Assembly (NCBI GenBank): GCA_016929595.1 | Contig: JAFGIN010000079.1 | Location: forward strand, 1 to 64,000 | Direction: 5' to 3' | DNA from: Chitinispirillaceae bacterium | GTDB lineage: Bacteria; Fibrobacterota; Chitinivibrionia; Chitinivibrionales; Chitinispirillaceae | Length of the DNA: 64,000 nt | Shown: positions 19,133-28,792 of the stretch, one piece after another | Layout: each line of letters begins with the position of its first letter | Numbering within the stretch: the stretch's first letter is position 1 | The notes under the pieces: generated by a model | What the model saw: only the letters and a program-made list of their open reading frames with translations | What the model was told of the DNA's origin: nothing | The model's database searches: none | Position numbers and translations under genes: made by a program

Positions 19133-22100
19133 CTATGGATTGGTTCTTTTTACTGCCAGCTTCCTGAGCTGTGGTTTAATAACCCTGTGATGTTCAGTTT
19201 TATCTGTTGCCTTAATATAGACAGCATAGGTTCCTGTTCCCACATAACGGCCAGCCTTGTTTGTACCATCCCATTCTATTTCCAGCGAGGTATCATCCTT
19301 AACGGAATCAACCGCTGAAAATACACAGTTTCCAAGATTATCCAGAATAGTAACATTCGTATGAACGTTTACCTCCTGCTGACGCAGAACTTCCGGTTTA
19401 ACGATTATTTTAACTTTTGATCCACTCTTTGGAACAAAGGGATTTGGTCCCATTCTGATATCCAGACCTACAGGTATCTCATGCACGGTAAGTTTCACCC
19501 TCCGGTTGGTCTTTATCAACTGATAATTCCCTAAAACATCAGCAAATGGCCCGGTCACTCCATCGGTATGGATACGAACAGAGTCTCCTGTACTAGACCA
19601 CTGAACCTCCTGAGTCAACATATCTTTTGACAAAGGGATAACTTTAAACATGTAAAGATTATTCACCAGGCTGTGTTTAAGTAATGAAACGTAATAAACA
19701 GAGCCTGTTGAGGTCTGTAAAAATTCGAATGGATCGCCCGAAGAAAGATCATCATTTTTGAGGTTTTCGGAAAACGTAACTTTTAGAGTGTCGTGAAGCT
19801 GTGTTTTATCTTCAAGCACACGTCCCTGATAATAATCGGCGGTTTGTATCACTGGCGCCGCTGAATCATCAACAGATCTGCGGATTTGAACCCCGTTGAA
19901 CTGAGCATCATACACAACTACATTCATCGGCCCGTCGGTGACCCCTGTTCCGGAAGAACTGATCGCACCATTAAGATCCAACGCAACCCTCATACTGTCG
20001 TATAAGCTGTCAACGACATAAACTGCCCTCGAATTTTGCAGAGTTTCAGTAGAAACGCCTCTGAAATCTACTAAAAATGATAAATTGCCCATCTTTACTT
20101 TTTTATTGAATTTCATCAGAACAGAATCGACGGTGCCATCTCCATTTCCATCGATATAATAAGCATTGGTAAGAGATGGTGCAATTTCCTTCATTGTTAT
20201 TACTACAGGCCGGTTCTCCGGATGAGCACTGTTATTGTCGCCGTCAACAACGAGTGAAATACTCTCTGAATTCACAAATATTTTTATTGAATCTCCCGCT
20301 TTTGGACTGGCATCCTCACCGTTATTGGCAATCGCAATCTTAAGCAATGTACTGGTCACCTGCTGAGCTTCAAGCACTGAAAGCACGGTATTACCCCGCA
20401 GCAGTGTAAATGCATCACCTTTAATTGACTGCGCCTGAACAAATTCACTAAAGGCAATATTCAATGTATCCGCTTTACCAGACTCAAGTCTTTCAATAAG
20501 TTCAGCACTGGTGATTAGAGGTCCGACCTTCTCGACAATACTGAATGGAAAAGCCTCCACGTTTGTCAAAGTTGGATTCCTCCAGTACGAGGTACCAAGC
20601 TGCTTTTGTGAGGAAAAGGTGATACCGTCCGGAAACGGCTCAGGCAGACGCACAATAACATGTGACGAATCCAGAGAGTCCAGCGACATCGATTCCCGCC
20701 TTACAACTTTCTGATTATCTCCTTTATCAGGCCAATACAGTGTTAACGAATCGGGAATTTCGTCTGGTTTCAACCTTTTCGGGTAAAAAAGATCCAATCT
20801 GTCAACTCTCCCATATCCGTTATCAGCACGGTATTCGGCTGAACTGATATTGGTTACACAGGAAGTAAAATTTATACCGTCACGTGAAGCCTCATGTATT
20901 TTGGCTGGCGTAGCTTTCTCAAAAGCAGTTATTTTGCCATCAAGCACAGATCCTCTTGTCGCCTGAACCCACAATGATGCAACACCGTTCACCAGAGTAA
21001 CAGAGCTGATCGCCTGATCACTGGTCTCATCAGCGAAAGCAGACAGATTATCAGAATTTAATTCAATGCCAACCTCTGCGTTGATATCGGTAAGTGTCAC
21101 ATAGGTGCCATTATCCAATCGTGTTGCACGTACCTGCATTTTTACTCTGGTTCCGGAGCATGTCTCTTTTGGTATTTCAACTTCCGGATTATATTCCAGA
21201 GTATCACTAAACATTATTATCAATCTTGGCCGAGCTTTACCCACAATCATATAAGTCGTGTCAGTATTTCCATTACGGGAAAGTGTTCCGACCAGTGGAA
21301 ACATCTCATTGAGATCGCCGTCAGTAACCTGAACCTTAAATGATGCGACCCCGCTTGCATCCGACAAGGTATCTGTAACTCCGGCAACATCTCCGATTGC
21401 GGGTTTAAGACTTTTAAGATTAACTGATTCAGCATGTTTAACCTTGTTTCCGAATTTATCAGTCAATTGAAGCCTGATATCATATAATACACCGGGATCC
21501 AGCATGGTATTGGTTTTCGAACCTGGCGAGACGAACACAATGTTATCTGCCAGCCCGGGATTGACTTTAATATCACCCGAAACTCCCCATATCGCCATCC
21601 GGATATGCTGAGCTGCATTGACAAATTCACCGCTCGCAATCACCGCCTCATACCCACTCTCGGGAACGATGGTAAACATTATATCTTTATCAACTTTTCC
21701 AGCTCCGCTTGCTATTCCTCCATTAATTTTCAGTGTATCCCACTGCGGAGTGAAGGCTGTAACATGTGAACGTAGCGCGATCTCGACGGTATCAATCTTT
21801 CTGTCAAACGCGACATTACTGTTACCGCCGATTTTCATTGGAATTAATCTCAGAACATAGGGTTCCCCTGCAGTAACTTCATTGAGAGTATCTTTGAGAT
21901 CCTTACTCAATACAAGCACCCTGAACATATAATCCAGCTGGCGATATGACAAAAAGCCCATCGTCGACTGTACCTTATTTCCCAGTTCATCGGTACCTTC
22001 AACTACAATTTCAAAAAAAGCATACATCTTATTTTTACTCTGTGCCGGAATGGTAATGATAATTGAATCATTGGTGCCGACCTTTAGTTTTTTCGATGGA

Positions 22101-23875
22101 ATAGCAACGTCAATTATTGATGAAGAAGGGATAGGTTTACGATTGTCACCGAATGAATTTGTATCAACTGGTATATTATCAATCCATTTCAGATATTTTA
22201 TAACCGGATTATTGAACTCACCACTTTCAACCTTAATAGTAAAGCTAACCATAGCTTCCGTTGTTTTATCCGGGTTGATAAGTACAGGCATATTGGGCAC
22301 AATTTTTACCAGATTCTGTTTTTTCCCGCCAAAAGGAATCGCCCCAAGATCTGCCCTCGATCCATCATCATCCAGTATCCCGGCCTCTTCCCATCCTTTA
22401 TCTTTTATATACTTATCTACAAGTTCGTTATCCCAGTCGGGAACGAGGAAGTCTGCACTTGCAGGATCTGTCGATTTGAATTTTGTTTCCAGCCAGCGAA
22501 TATCTGCAGATGCCGGAAAGCCTCTTGCATTAGCGCCTGTGCCAGACTGTACAAGACGATTCCCTGGAACTTTTACATTCTGCAGAATTCCTGTTACAGT
22601 GTCATAGGAAAGCGGTATCGGCACCGTCAAATTGATCGCTTCCACTTCTCCCAGATTATTCATTATCCGTGGTTCATAAACAGTCACCGGTACTCTTACC
22701 TGCTCATTTGTCGCAGTATCTGTGGCCTGTACATCCTGCGTCCGTTTTGATGCAGCCTGCTGTTGACAGGCATAGACACAGTTGTGCATTCTGTTACTGA
22801 AAATACCATCGACAGCAGTTGAACCTCCACCGGAAAAGACATCCTCCTGTGACCAGTACAAATAGGGTTCAGCGTATATATTATTGAAAATGGTAAACTG
22901 GTTTCCCGGTCGCCATAGCCCTGCAAAAATCAGATAATTGTGCCAGAATGTGTTGTTGTAGATCGCCAGAGGACTGAACAGATGATCCTTGAACATCAAA
23001 GCACCACCAGCGTAATTTCCACCATCCCCGGTAAGATCTTTTACTGTTTTTGCCAGGTTTGTTGAGGCATGATGGTTTTCATAGATAAGATTATAACGGA
23101 TAACCGAGCCAAGATCCCAGGTTGACTCAAAAAACATTCCGATGGAATTATTATGTATCCGGTTGTGTTCAAATACATGGTTTCCGGTTTTTCCAAATCC
23201 CGACAGTGCAACAACTCTCTCTTTTTCGATATCAGAGGGGTTAGGATTGGCATTGATTCCACCCTCATTGCGATCCTTGACATTTATGCCGAAAAATCCG
23301 TTGGAAATATCACAATTGCGTATCGTTACATCACCGGTTATCCACAATGAAATGGCTGCATTGCCATGCTGCATGGGACAGGGAGATCCGTTACATCCAC
23401 CTTTGGTGCAACCGCCGTCTTCATCTGTGGACCAGATTCCATTTTTGCCAAAAGGGAAAGCTCCATCGCCATCGACCGCTATACCATCAATGGTAACACC
23501 GCGCACTCTCATGATCTGTAATGCACCATTTTGATCAAAGGTAATCTTTTCTTCTATTTTGGCATCAGCGCAGGATGTCGGCCCGATATTTACCTTATCC
23601 TGCCAGACGATTTTTGGTTTACGTTGTGAAGTTGGATTTCTTGAACAGAGCACCAGGCCTGTTTTGGTACTATCAATAGTCACCTGCTCCTCATACACAC
23701 CCTCATCGACAATTATAACTGTATCACCCGCTTTAGCAGCCCGGACAGCCGACATTATCGTATTGTACGCACCCACCCCATCAGGTTTGGAAACCAGCAA
23801 CTGTGCTGCATTGATCGCATGTGACATGAGAAATACAACTAATACGCAGCATAATCCGAACTTTTGTACGACCAT
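19133..23875 (-). CDS. Giant secreted beta-helix/Ig-like surface protein, copy B
   Basis: Paralog of the downstream neighbour, about 1580 residues with the same order of parts: signal peptide (ending HAINAAQ), beta-helix with matching rungs (VTIDGIAVDGDGAFPF, VTIRNCDISNGFFGI, NHVFEHNRIHNNSIGMFF, AIYNNTFWHN), DDDGSRADLGAIPF, long Ig-like middle, and a FlgD-type end (VTILDNLGNCVFSAV... IEWDGTN). It carries an extra Cys/Gly-rich insertion in the helix (GGCTKGGCNGSPCP) that copy A lacks. The ATG at 23875 has AAGGAGTG about 7 nt upstream; an in-frame ATG at 23932 is less likely because it precedes the signal peptide by 19 residues. Probable role: cell-surface binding or polysaccharide interaction. 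Confidence 0.8.
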   Translation of the reverse strand: MVVQKFGLCCVLVVFLMSHAINAAQLLVSKPDGVGAYNTIMSAVRAAKAGDTVIIVDEGVYEEQVTIDSTKTGLVLCSRNPTSQRKPKIVWQDKVNIGPTSCADAKIEEKITFDQNGALQIMRVRGVTIDGIAVDGDGAFPFGKNGIWSTDEDGGCTKGGCNGSPCPMQHGNAAISLWITGDVTIRNCDISNGFFGINVKDRNEGGINANPNPSDIEKERVVALSGFGKTGNHVFEHNRIHNNSIGMFFESTWDLGSVIRYNLIYENHHASTNLAKTVKDLTGDGGNYAGGALMFKDHLFSPLAIYNNTFWHNYLIFAGLWRPGNQFTIFNNIYAEPYLYWSQEDVFSGGGSTAVDGIFSNRMHNCVYACQQQAASKRTQDVQATDTATNEQVRVPVTVYEPRIMNNLGEVEAINLTVPIPLSYDTVTGILQNVKVPGNRLVQSGTGANARGFPASADIRWLETKFKSTDPASADFLVPDWDNELVDKYIKDKGWEEAGILDDDGSRADLGAIPFGGKKQNLVKIVPNMPVLINPDKTTEAMVSFTIKVESGEFNNPVIKYLKWIDNIPVDTNSFGDNRKPIPSSSIIDVAIPSKKLKVGTNDSIIITIPAQSKNKMYAFFEIVVEGTDELGNKVQSTMGFLSYRQLDYMFRVLVLSKDLKDTLNEVTAGEPYVLRLIPMKIGGNSNVAFDRKIDTVEIALRSHVTAFTPQWDTLKINGGIASGAGKVDKDIMFTIVPESGYEAVIASGEFVNAAQHIRMAIWGVSGDIKVNPGLADNIVFVSPGSKTNTMLDPGVLYDIRLQLTDKFGNKVKHAESVNLKSLKPAIGDVAGVTDTLSDASGVASFKVQVTDGDLNEMFPLVGTLSRNGNTDTTYMIVGKARPRLIIMFSDTLEYNPEVEIPKETCSGTRVKMQVRATRLDNGTYVTLTDINAEVGIELNSDNLSAFADETSDQAISSVTLVNGVASLWVQATRGSVLDGKITAFEKATPAKIHEASRDGINFTSCVTNISSAEYRADNGYGRVDRLDLFYPKRLKPDEIPDSLTLYWPDKGDNQKVVRRESMSLDSLDSSHVIVRLPEPFPDGITFSSQKQLGTSYWRNPTLTNVEAFPFSIVEKVGPLITSAELIERLESGKADTLNIAFSEFVQAQSIKGDAFTLLRGNTVLSVLEAQQVTSTLLKIAIANNGEDASPKAGDSIKIFVNSESISLVVDGDNNSAHPENRPVVITMKEIAPSLTNAYYIDGNGDGTVDSVLMKFNKKVKMGNLSFLVDFRGVSTETLQNSRAVYVVDSLYDSMRVALDLNGAISSSGTGVTDGPMNVVVYDAQFNGVQIRRSVDDSAAPVIQTADYYQGRVLEDKTQLHDTLKVTFSENLKNDDLSSGDPFEFLQTSTGSVYYVSLLKHSLVNNLYMFKVIPLSKDMLTQEVQWSSTGDSVRIHTDGVTGPFADVLGNYQLIKTNRRVKLTVHEIPVGLDIRMGPNPFVPKSGSKVKIIVKPEVLRQQEVNVHTNVTILDNLGNCVFSAVDSVKDDTSLEIEWDGTNKAGRYVGTGTYAVYIKATDKTEHHRVIKPQLRKLAVKRTNP

Positions 23876-24209
23876 GTGTCCACTCCTTATCCTTTTCAGG
23901 CAGAAATTTATATCCAATCCACTTTTAAACAAATTTTATCCTCTTACAAGGAACCTGAATACTCAGGCTTCAACTAACAATGTACACTTTTATTTTCGCA
24001 CAAAACCCAAATGAGGATTTTTGAACAGCAAGTACCGTATTCCCTGAGAATACAACTATCCAGTAAATTAATCAACTATCTGTAATTAAATATAAAGATA
24101 CAGTCATGATTTTGCTCTCTTATTTTTCTATATGAATACAAAGCTTAACTGAAAACGAATCGATTACCGCTTGGAAAAAAGAGACGATATTCGAGTACAA
24201 AAAAGAACC

Positions 24210-24228
24210 GCCGGGAATAAATCCCGGC
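24210..24228. terminator. GC-rich hairpin, terminator-like or dispersed palindrome
   Basis: Perfect 7-bp arms GCCGGGA/TCCCGGC around an ATAAA loop. On the minus strand the hairpin is followed within a few bases by TTCTTTTTT, so it could stop minus-strand transcripts. The same hairpin type also occurs as a dispersed element in other genomes, which I cannot distinguish here. Confidence 0.55.
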
Positions 24229-24324
24229 GCTTCCGCTTCACCCAAATTGTAGTGCAAGGTAGAGGATCCTTGCTTAAAAAAAAGAGGTACTTTTAATATA
24301 CAATGGTTCATACAAGAAAACAAC

Positions 24325-24353
24325 TTTTTTTTACTTTTTTTTTACCTTTTTTT
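24325..24353. promoter_or_regulatory. Phased T-tracts (predicted curved DNA)
   Basis: Three uninterrupted T runs of 8, 9 and 7 bases at 24325-24332, 24335-24343 and 24347-24353, with centres 10.5 and 11 bp apart. That spacing matches one helical turn and predicts intrinsic curvature, as found near promoters or nucleoid-protein sites. Confidence 0.6.
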
Positions 24354-24654
24354 AATAACTCTTTAATTTCAATTCAAACACTACCACGGCAGCAAAAGAA
24401 GTGCATTTTAGAAATAACTTTTCTTCTATTATTTTTTTAAAGTACAGTGGCAGATTTTTTGCACTCCTTTAGATTGGTATCACCAGGCATTTTAAGTGAT
24501 ACTCACCCACTTACAGGAAGGTAGCATTAACCCAATACCAGTTTGTTGGTTTTTCACTCAGGATACCTCTCAACAATATAAATAGACGTTCCAGATAAAA
24601 GCCGGTTTTCGGTAATAATAATGGACACTCTCACTTTCAAAATGGAGGACTACT

Positions 24655-25383
24655 TTGAAATGTCAAGTAAAAAGTACCCTGTTAATAGCGTTCTTTCCGT
24701 TACTGCTTCTTGCTGCTGACCAGAACAGCAATCCACTGGTTCTGAACGATTACTTTGACAGTTTGAGTTACGTTCTGGGACGCGATATCGGCAGCCAGCT
24801 CAAAGATATTGGCACAACAGTTAAATTACCCGCATTTAATGAGGGAATTCGTCAGGCATTACATGGCGATTCTGCTATGCTCGACTCGTCAACAATTGAT
24901 ACCATCCGAAGGAGATTTGCTGATTACATTAAAGAACAGATGGCTCAAAAAGAGCAGGAACAGGCCACTGCAAATCGCGCCGCATCTCAAAAATTTCTGG
25001 AAGACAATAAAAAATCGGATGGTGTTAAGACTACCTCAAGCGGATTACAATATAAAGTTATTCAAAAAGGAAAAGGTATCTCACCAAATGCTACCGATTC
25101 TGTCACCGTTCAATATAGAGGAAGTTTGATTGATGGTGTTGTTATTGACAGTACCTCACCAGGCCAGCCGGCCACACTTGACCTCTCAAAAACAATACCC
25201 GGCCTGACTGAAGGAATACAGCTTATGTCAGTTGGTTCAAAATACCGGTTTTTTCTCCCTCCGGAACTCGCTTATGGTTCAATGGGTGCTCCGCCAGCAA
25301 TCCCCCCTGAATCTGTTCTGATTTTTGACATTGAATTAATTGATGTTCCCGGACAAAAGTCTAATACAGGTACACTGTATTGA
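24655..25383 (+). CDS. Exported FKBP-type peptidyl-prolyl cis-trans isomerase
   Basis: A 242-residue Mip/FkpA-like protein that speeds proline isomerisation in exported proteins. Signal peptide (MKCQVKSTLLIAFFPLLLLA), an N-terminal helical dimerisation domain (~30-115: 'DSLSYVLGRDIG', 'FNEGIRQAL', 'NRAASQKFLEDNKK'), and a C-terminal FKBP domain (~125-235: SGLQYKVIQKG, VTVQYRGSLIDGVVIDST, IPGLTEGIQLM.VGSKYRFFLPPELAYG, LIFDIELIDV). The start codon is TTG, supported by GGAGG 6 nt upstream and by the signal peptide. It is followed by an unusual repeat hairpin. Confidence 0.92.
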   Translation: MKCQVKSTLLIAFFPLLLLAADQNSNPLVLNDYFDSLSYVLGRDIGSQLKDIGTTVKLPAFNEGIRQALHGDSAMLDSSTIDTIRRRFADYIKEQMAQKEQEQATANRAASQKFLEDNKKSDGVKTTSSGLQYKVIQKGKGISPNATDSVTVQYRGSLIDGVVIDSTSPGQPATLDLSKTIPGLTEGIQLMSVGSKYRFFLPPELAYGSMGAPPAIPPESVLIFDIELIDVPGQKSNTGTLY

Positions 25384-25441
25384 TCTGCTCGTGTTTATTA
25401 ATTGTATCATAATACAATGGCACAGGTTTTCATTTCTGAGT

Positions 25442-25519
25442 CGGGGTCGCAATCGGTATCGGTATCGAAAAGCACAGCAATTGAGGATCGATACCGATAC
25501 CGATACCGACAGCGACCCC
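25442..25519. repeat. Long inverted repeat built on TATCGG hexamers
   Basis: The left arm (25442-25468) and right arm (25488-25519) are near-complementary. Each has a GGGGTCGC block and runs of the hexamer GGTATC, two copies on the left and three on the right, around a 19-nt loop. It lies between the convergent FKBP and rhomboid genes. No T-run follows, so termination is not obvious. Its resemblance to dispersed hexamer-repeat hairpins is inference. Confidence 0.8.
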
Positions 25520-25614
25520 AATAACAACTATCAAAAAAAAGTGCCGATAGTTCGGCATGAATCGCTGTCATAGTTTTCTGTATGGACACTCGCAGCAATT
25601 CATGCATCAGTACT

Positions 25615-26163
25615 TCAGCGGGCACCTCTGAAACCGAAAACACTCCCGCATATACCGCCAGCAATATGTGCAAACTGAGAGATGGAATCCTTCTGAAACG
25701 CATCAGTAAATTCTTTTGTCAGAAACATTACTACTACCAGAATAAATGTAACTGGTATCTCTCCAGCTTTGATATTAGTGAATGATCCCAGAATGATAAA
25801 CATAAAAACAATGCCGCTTGCACCTAACAGGCCGGTCGAAAAAAACAATGTATTTAGAACACCTGTAATCCCCGCAGCTATAACAATCATCAGGAGAAGA
25901 CGTTTTGATCCATATTTTTCTTCCAGTACCGGCCCGACCAACAGAATGAAAGTAAAATTACCAAGTAGATGTACCCATGAACCGTGACCAATTGCATGTG
26001 AAAATATTCTCAGATAGGTTAGTGGCTCAGTAAAAGACATATCAGGATAACACACGAAAAAAGCTTTTATTAAAGAGCCCCCGATCGCATTACTGATAAT
26101 CAACACAGTAACACAAATCAGAGAAAAAGTCAGTATGACAGGTGCATTATACCGAATCTTCAT
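25615..26163 (-). CDS. Rhomboid-family intramembrane serine protease
   Basis: A 182-residue polytopic membrane protein with the rhomboid core: HLLGNFTF in the second helix (H65, N69), GLLGASGIVF with catalytic serine S116, and FAHIAGGICGSVFG with catalytic histidine H166. This is a minimal six-helix rhomboid, which cleaves transmembrane substrates within the bilayer. The ATG at 26163 is preferred because the upstream in-frame extension to 26298 adds a polar 45-residue leader; GAGGAG lies about 12 nt before it, slightly far. Substrates are unknown. It is divergent from the mutarotase-like gene. Confidence 0.9.
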   Translation of the reverse strand: MKIRYNAPVILTFSLICVTVLIISNAIGGSLIKAFFVCYPDMSFTEPLTYLRIFSHAIGHGSWVHLLGNFTFILLVGPVLEEKYGSKRLLLMIVIAAGITGVLNTLFFSTGLLGASGIVFMFIILGSFTNIKAGEIPVTFILVVVMFLTKEFTDAFQKDSISQFAHIAGGICGSVFGFRGAR

Positions 26164-26314
26164 TGTACTAATCAACTCCTCAAAACAGATGTAACTTATC
26201 TTACCATATCCGGGTCTACGTGCAGTCTCACCTGATAATAATAAGTATATTATAACATGATCAATTTGATTGGTAAAATAATTATCACCACAGATCATTC
26301 ATAAGGAATCATTC

Positions 26315-27172
26315 ATGTACCTGTTGACAAATGATTTACTGTCAGTTTCAATCCTCGATCCGGCAACCGATATGCATCTTTTTGGTTCAAGGTATTGTAC
26401 CGGAGGATACATCTGGCAGATTTTTCACAAAAAGATTTGCGAACTGATGAGGGGGCCGTGCTATCCTCAAAAAGAGCCTCCGGTTTTTGATGGACAGGGC
26501 GCTCCTGAAGTTTTTGAATCACCAGCCCCGGATGCAGATCTTCAGCCCGTCGGATCACCAGTACTTGTACCCGGAGTTGGACTGGTCAAAAAAGCCTCTT
26601 CACTAATTCCATTTCACCCCCGGAACAATCCCGAAGTAATAAACTTCTGCACCTGGAAGGTAACATCAACCCCAGATTCCATTACTATGACCACAATTCA
26701 ACAACAGAATGCCTTTAAATGCTCAATTTCCCGCGAAATCACACTTGATGGTTCAACGGTTATTTCCAGTACATCATTCATGTTTACCGGACCTGATTAC
26801 TTCCCGCTGTCCTGGTTTGCACACCCATTTTTCCCACTAAATCCAGATTTCAGATGCTGCAGATTTTTCAATCCCGTAAAATTACCTCCAAATGATGCTT
26901 TTACTCTTAATGAAGAGAATGGTGAACTGGCTATTCGTCCTTCATTTGATTATACTAAAAGCAGTTTTACACTTCTCGATATCCCTCCAGATAATAAATT
27001 TACAATCAATCAATTTCATCCTGATACCGGCAACATTTTTATTTCAACTGATTTTCCAGTATCGAAAATGCCAGTATGGACAAATCAAAACACATTTTCT
27101 TTTGAACCATATTTTCAGCCAGTTCTCAGGAACTCTGAAAAAGTAATCTGGTCAATGATTTACCAGTTTTAA
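26315..27172 (+). CDS. Aldose-1-epimerase/galactose-mutarotase-like protein
   Basis: A 285-residue cytoplasmic beta-sandwich protein. Features that recall the mutarotase-like superfamily are 'SILDPATDMHLFGSRYCTGGYIWQI', 'FDGQGAPEVFE', 'REITLDGSTVISSTSFMFTG' and 'LSWFAHPFFP'. The standard GalM catalytic His/Glu set is not obvious, so substrate and activity are uncertain; sugar binding is the safest reading. AAGGAATC about 7 nt before the ATG supports the start. It precedes the surface-glycan genes on the same strand, but a 123-nt gap separates them. Confidence 0.55.
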   Translation: MYLLTNDLLSVSILDPATDMHLFGSRYCTGGYIWQIFHKKICELMRGPCYPQKEPPVFDGQGAPEVFESPAPDADLQPVGSPVLVPGVGLVKKASSLIPFHPRNNPEVINFCTWKVTSTPDSITMTTIQQQNAFKCSISREITLDGSTVISSTSFMFTGPDYFPLSWFAHPFFPLNPDFRCCRFFNPVKLPPNDAFTLNEENGELAIRPSFDYTKSSFTLLDIPPDNKFTINQFHPDTGNIFISTDFPVSKMPVWTNQNTFSFEPYFQPVLRNSEKVIWSMIYQF

Positions 27173-27295
27173 GCTCCGGTCTTTTTCTGTAAAATGTAAT
27201 GACTGAATAACCGGTGTAATGTATAATTTCTTCTGTATTCCTGATCCAATCTTACTATCAGGGTGGCTATTAACGATTCTTAGTATCTCAATGCT

Positions 27296-28792
27296 ATGGT
27301 TACCAACATTCTTGTTTCTTTAAAAACATTAAAAGCAGGTACGATTCTGCTTTTTTTAGCCATAGTCCTGGCAGGGCATTTTTTGGCCTACAAAATAGTA
27401 CATATACCAGCCCAGCTTGAAGTTGTAATGCTTTTTACCGCCTTTACATTCTATCCGATAGTACGGATTCCCCATTTAGGAGTACTCTTACTATTTACGA
27501 TCATGCCATTTATCCCTTTTTTACGTAAACTTTACTATCTTCAATATGCCCGCCCGGCCGCTGATCCACTGATTATCATCGGTGATCTTCTCATTTTTTT
27601 AATGATGGCCGGTTTATTTTTTGAATTCAGAGATAAATTAAATGAACCCCGAAGTAAAATCATGTATCTGATCATAATTTACATTATATACGCTCTTATC
27701 CGTACCTTTTTTTTTAATATTTCCCCTTTTTCTTCAGCGATTTTGCGATTTCGAATGTATGGCCCTCCGGTCTTTCTGTTTTTTGTCGGCTCGGTTTTTG
27801 CCCTTAACAAAAAACTGATTAACCATGTATTACTGAGTACCACATGTATAGGAATCATTGCCGCATTGTATGGGTTTAAACAGCTTGCGTTTGGCTATTC
27901 GCAGGCAGAGCGGATCTGGTTCTCCTCCATATCGTTTACAACACTCTTTATTAAAGGCCTTGCCCGACCGTTTTCCCTGTTTCAATCCCCTGCAGCTTTT
28001 GCCGATTATATGCAGCTTTCAACGATTGCCTGTATAATTCTTATCAACAATTCTCAGCGTATTTTTTTTAAGCTGACTCTTCTCTTACTTATCCCCATTT
28101 ACTTTTATGCTACACTTATCACATCGGTGCGCTCGAACTGGATTGGTCTTATCGTATCACTTTTTTTATATTTGTTTTTCAGCATTCTGAAAAACAAACG
28201 TATCAGGATGATTTTTTTTGTACTTACTATTGCAGTCTTCACCGGATCTCAATTCATCGATTTTAACAACAACCCTCTTTTACCACTAAATTCCATAGTG
28301 AAAAAACCACTTAACGATACATACCTTGAAATGCTTGTAACCGATAGAGCTGATGCTATAACAAATCCATTTAAGGAACACTCTCTTCTATCACGAATAA
28401 GTTTATGGAGAATGATTTTTGACCTGTCATTTGACCCGATCATGGGCATTCTAGGCAGAGGAATCGGAACATTTAACGCTGATTCTCTTTACTTTACTTA
28501 CCTTGCGGAACTCGGGTATCCAGGTCTAATATTTATCACAGGTCTAACACTTATTTTTATTCTCAGAGGTTTTTCTCTCGCTGAACGCACAAGCGGAACG
28601 TTGAGCACACTTGCTCAGGGAATAACAATCATGAACATCACCTTTGCCATTATCAACATTACCGGCACACATATTCATTCTTTTCCCGGAGATGCATTTT
28701 TCTGGTTTTTCAATGGAATTTTAATAAGGTTGGAATATTTAACCCGCAAATCATCTCTCCGGAACTTATATGAAGTTGTTGATAACAATTGA
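27296..28792 (+). CDS. O-antigen ligase/polymerase-like membrane protein
   Basis: A 498-residue integral membrane protein with about ten to twelve hydrophobic helices. The architecture fits the Wzy/WaaL superfamily: a large periplasmic loop between ~315 and 385 contains the 'SLLSRISLWRMIFDL...PIMGILGRGIGTF' stretch, and 'SVRSNWIGLIVSL' matches the family's conserved Arg-containing segment. These proteins polymerise or transfer lipid-linked glycans at the inner membrane. The next glycosyltransferase gene begins 23 nt before this stop, so the three plus-strand genes form a coupled unit. The Shine-Dalgarno is weak. Confidence 0.75.
   Translation: MVTNILVSLKTLKAGTILLFLAIVLAGHFLAYKIVHIPAQLEVVMLFTAFTFYPIVRIPHLGVLLLFTIMPFIPFLRKLYYLQYARPAADPLIIIGDLLIFLMMAGLFFEFRDKLNEPRSKIMYLIIIYIIYALIRTFFFNISPFSSAILRFRMYGPPVFLFFVGSVFALNKKLINHVLLSTTCIGIIAALYGFKQLAFGYSQAERIWFSSISFTTLFIKGLARPFSLFQSPAAFADYMQLSTIACIILINNSQRIFFKLTLLLLIPIYFYATLITSVRSNWIGLIVSLFLYLFFSILKNKRIRMIFFVLTIAVFTGSQFIDFNNNPLLPLNSIVKKPLNDTYLEMLVTDRADAITNPFKEHSLLSRISLWRMIFDLSFDPIMGILGRGIGTFNADSLYFTYLAELGYPGLIFITGLTLIFILRGFSLAERTSGTLSTLAQGITIMNITFAIINITGTHIHSFPGDAFFWFFNGILIRLEYLTRKSSLRNLYEVVDNN

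Larger units (their letters stand above)
23876..24654. promoter_or_regulatory. Divergent intergenic regulatory region with hairpin and phased T-tracts
   Basis: This 779-nt region separates copy B (minus) from the FKBP gene (plus) and must hold both promoters. It contains a GC-rich hairpin (24210-24228) and three T-tracts in helical phase (24325-24353). The rest is AT-rich with no supported gene; a 67-codon minus-strand frame over the hairpin looks accidental. Confidence 0.5.

Noticed and set aside
22050-22607. 185-codon plus-strand frame inside giant copy B
   Set aside because: Antisense shadow of the beta-helix gene, whose own frame is supported by paralogy.
24120-24323. 67-codon minus-strand frame over the 24.2 kb hairpin
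   Set aside because: No ribosome-binding site and it reads through a palindrome; composition looks random.
25442-25519. Hexamer repeats considered as a CRISPR or mini-array
   Set aside because: Units are 6 bp without spacers and arranged as inverted arms, so it is a hairpin repeat.
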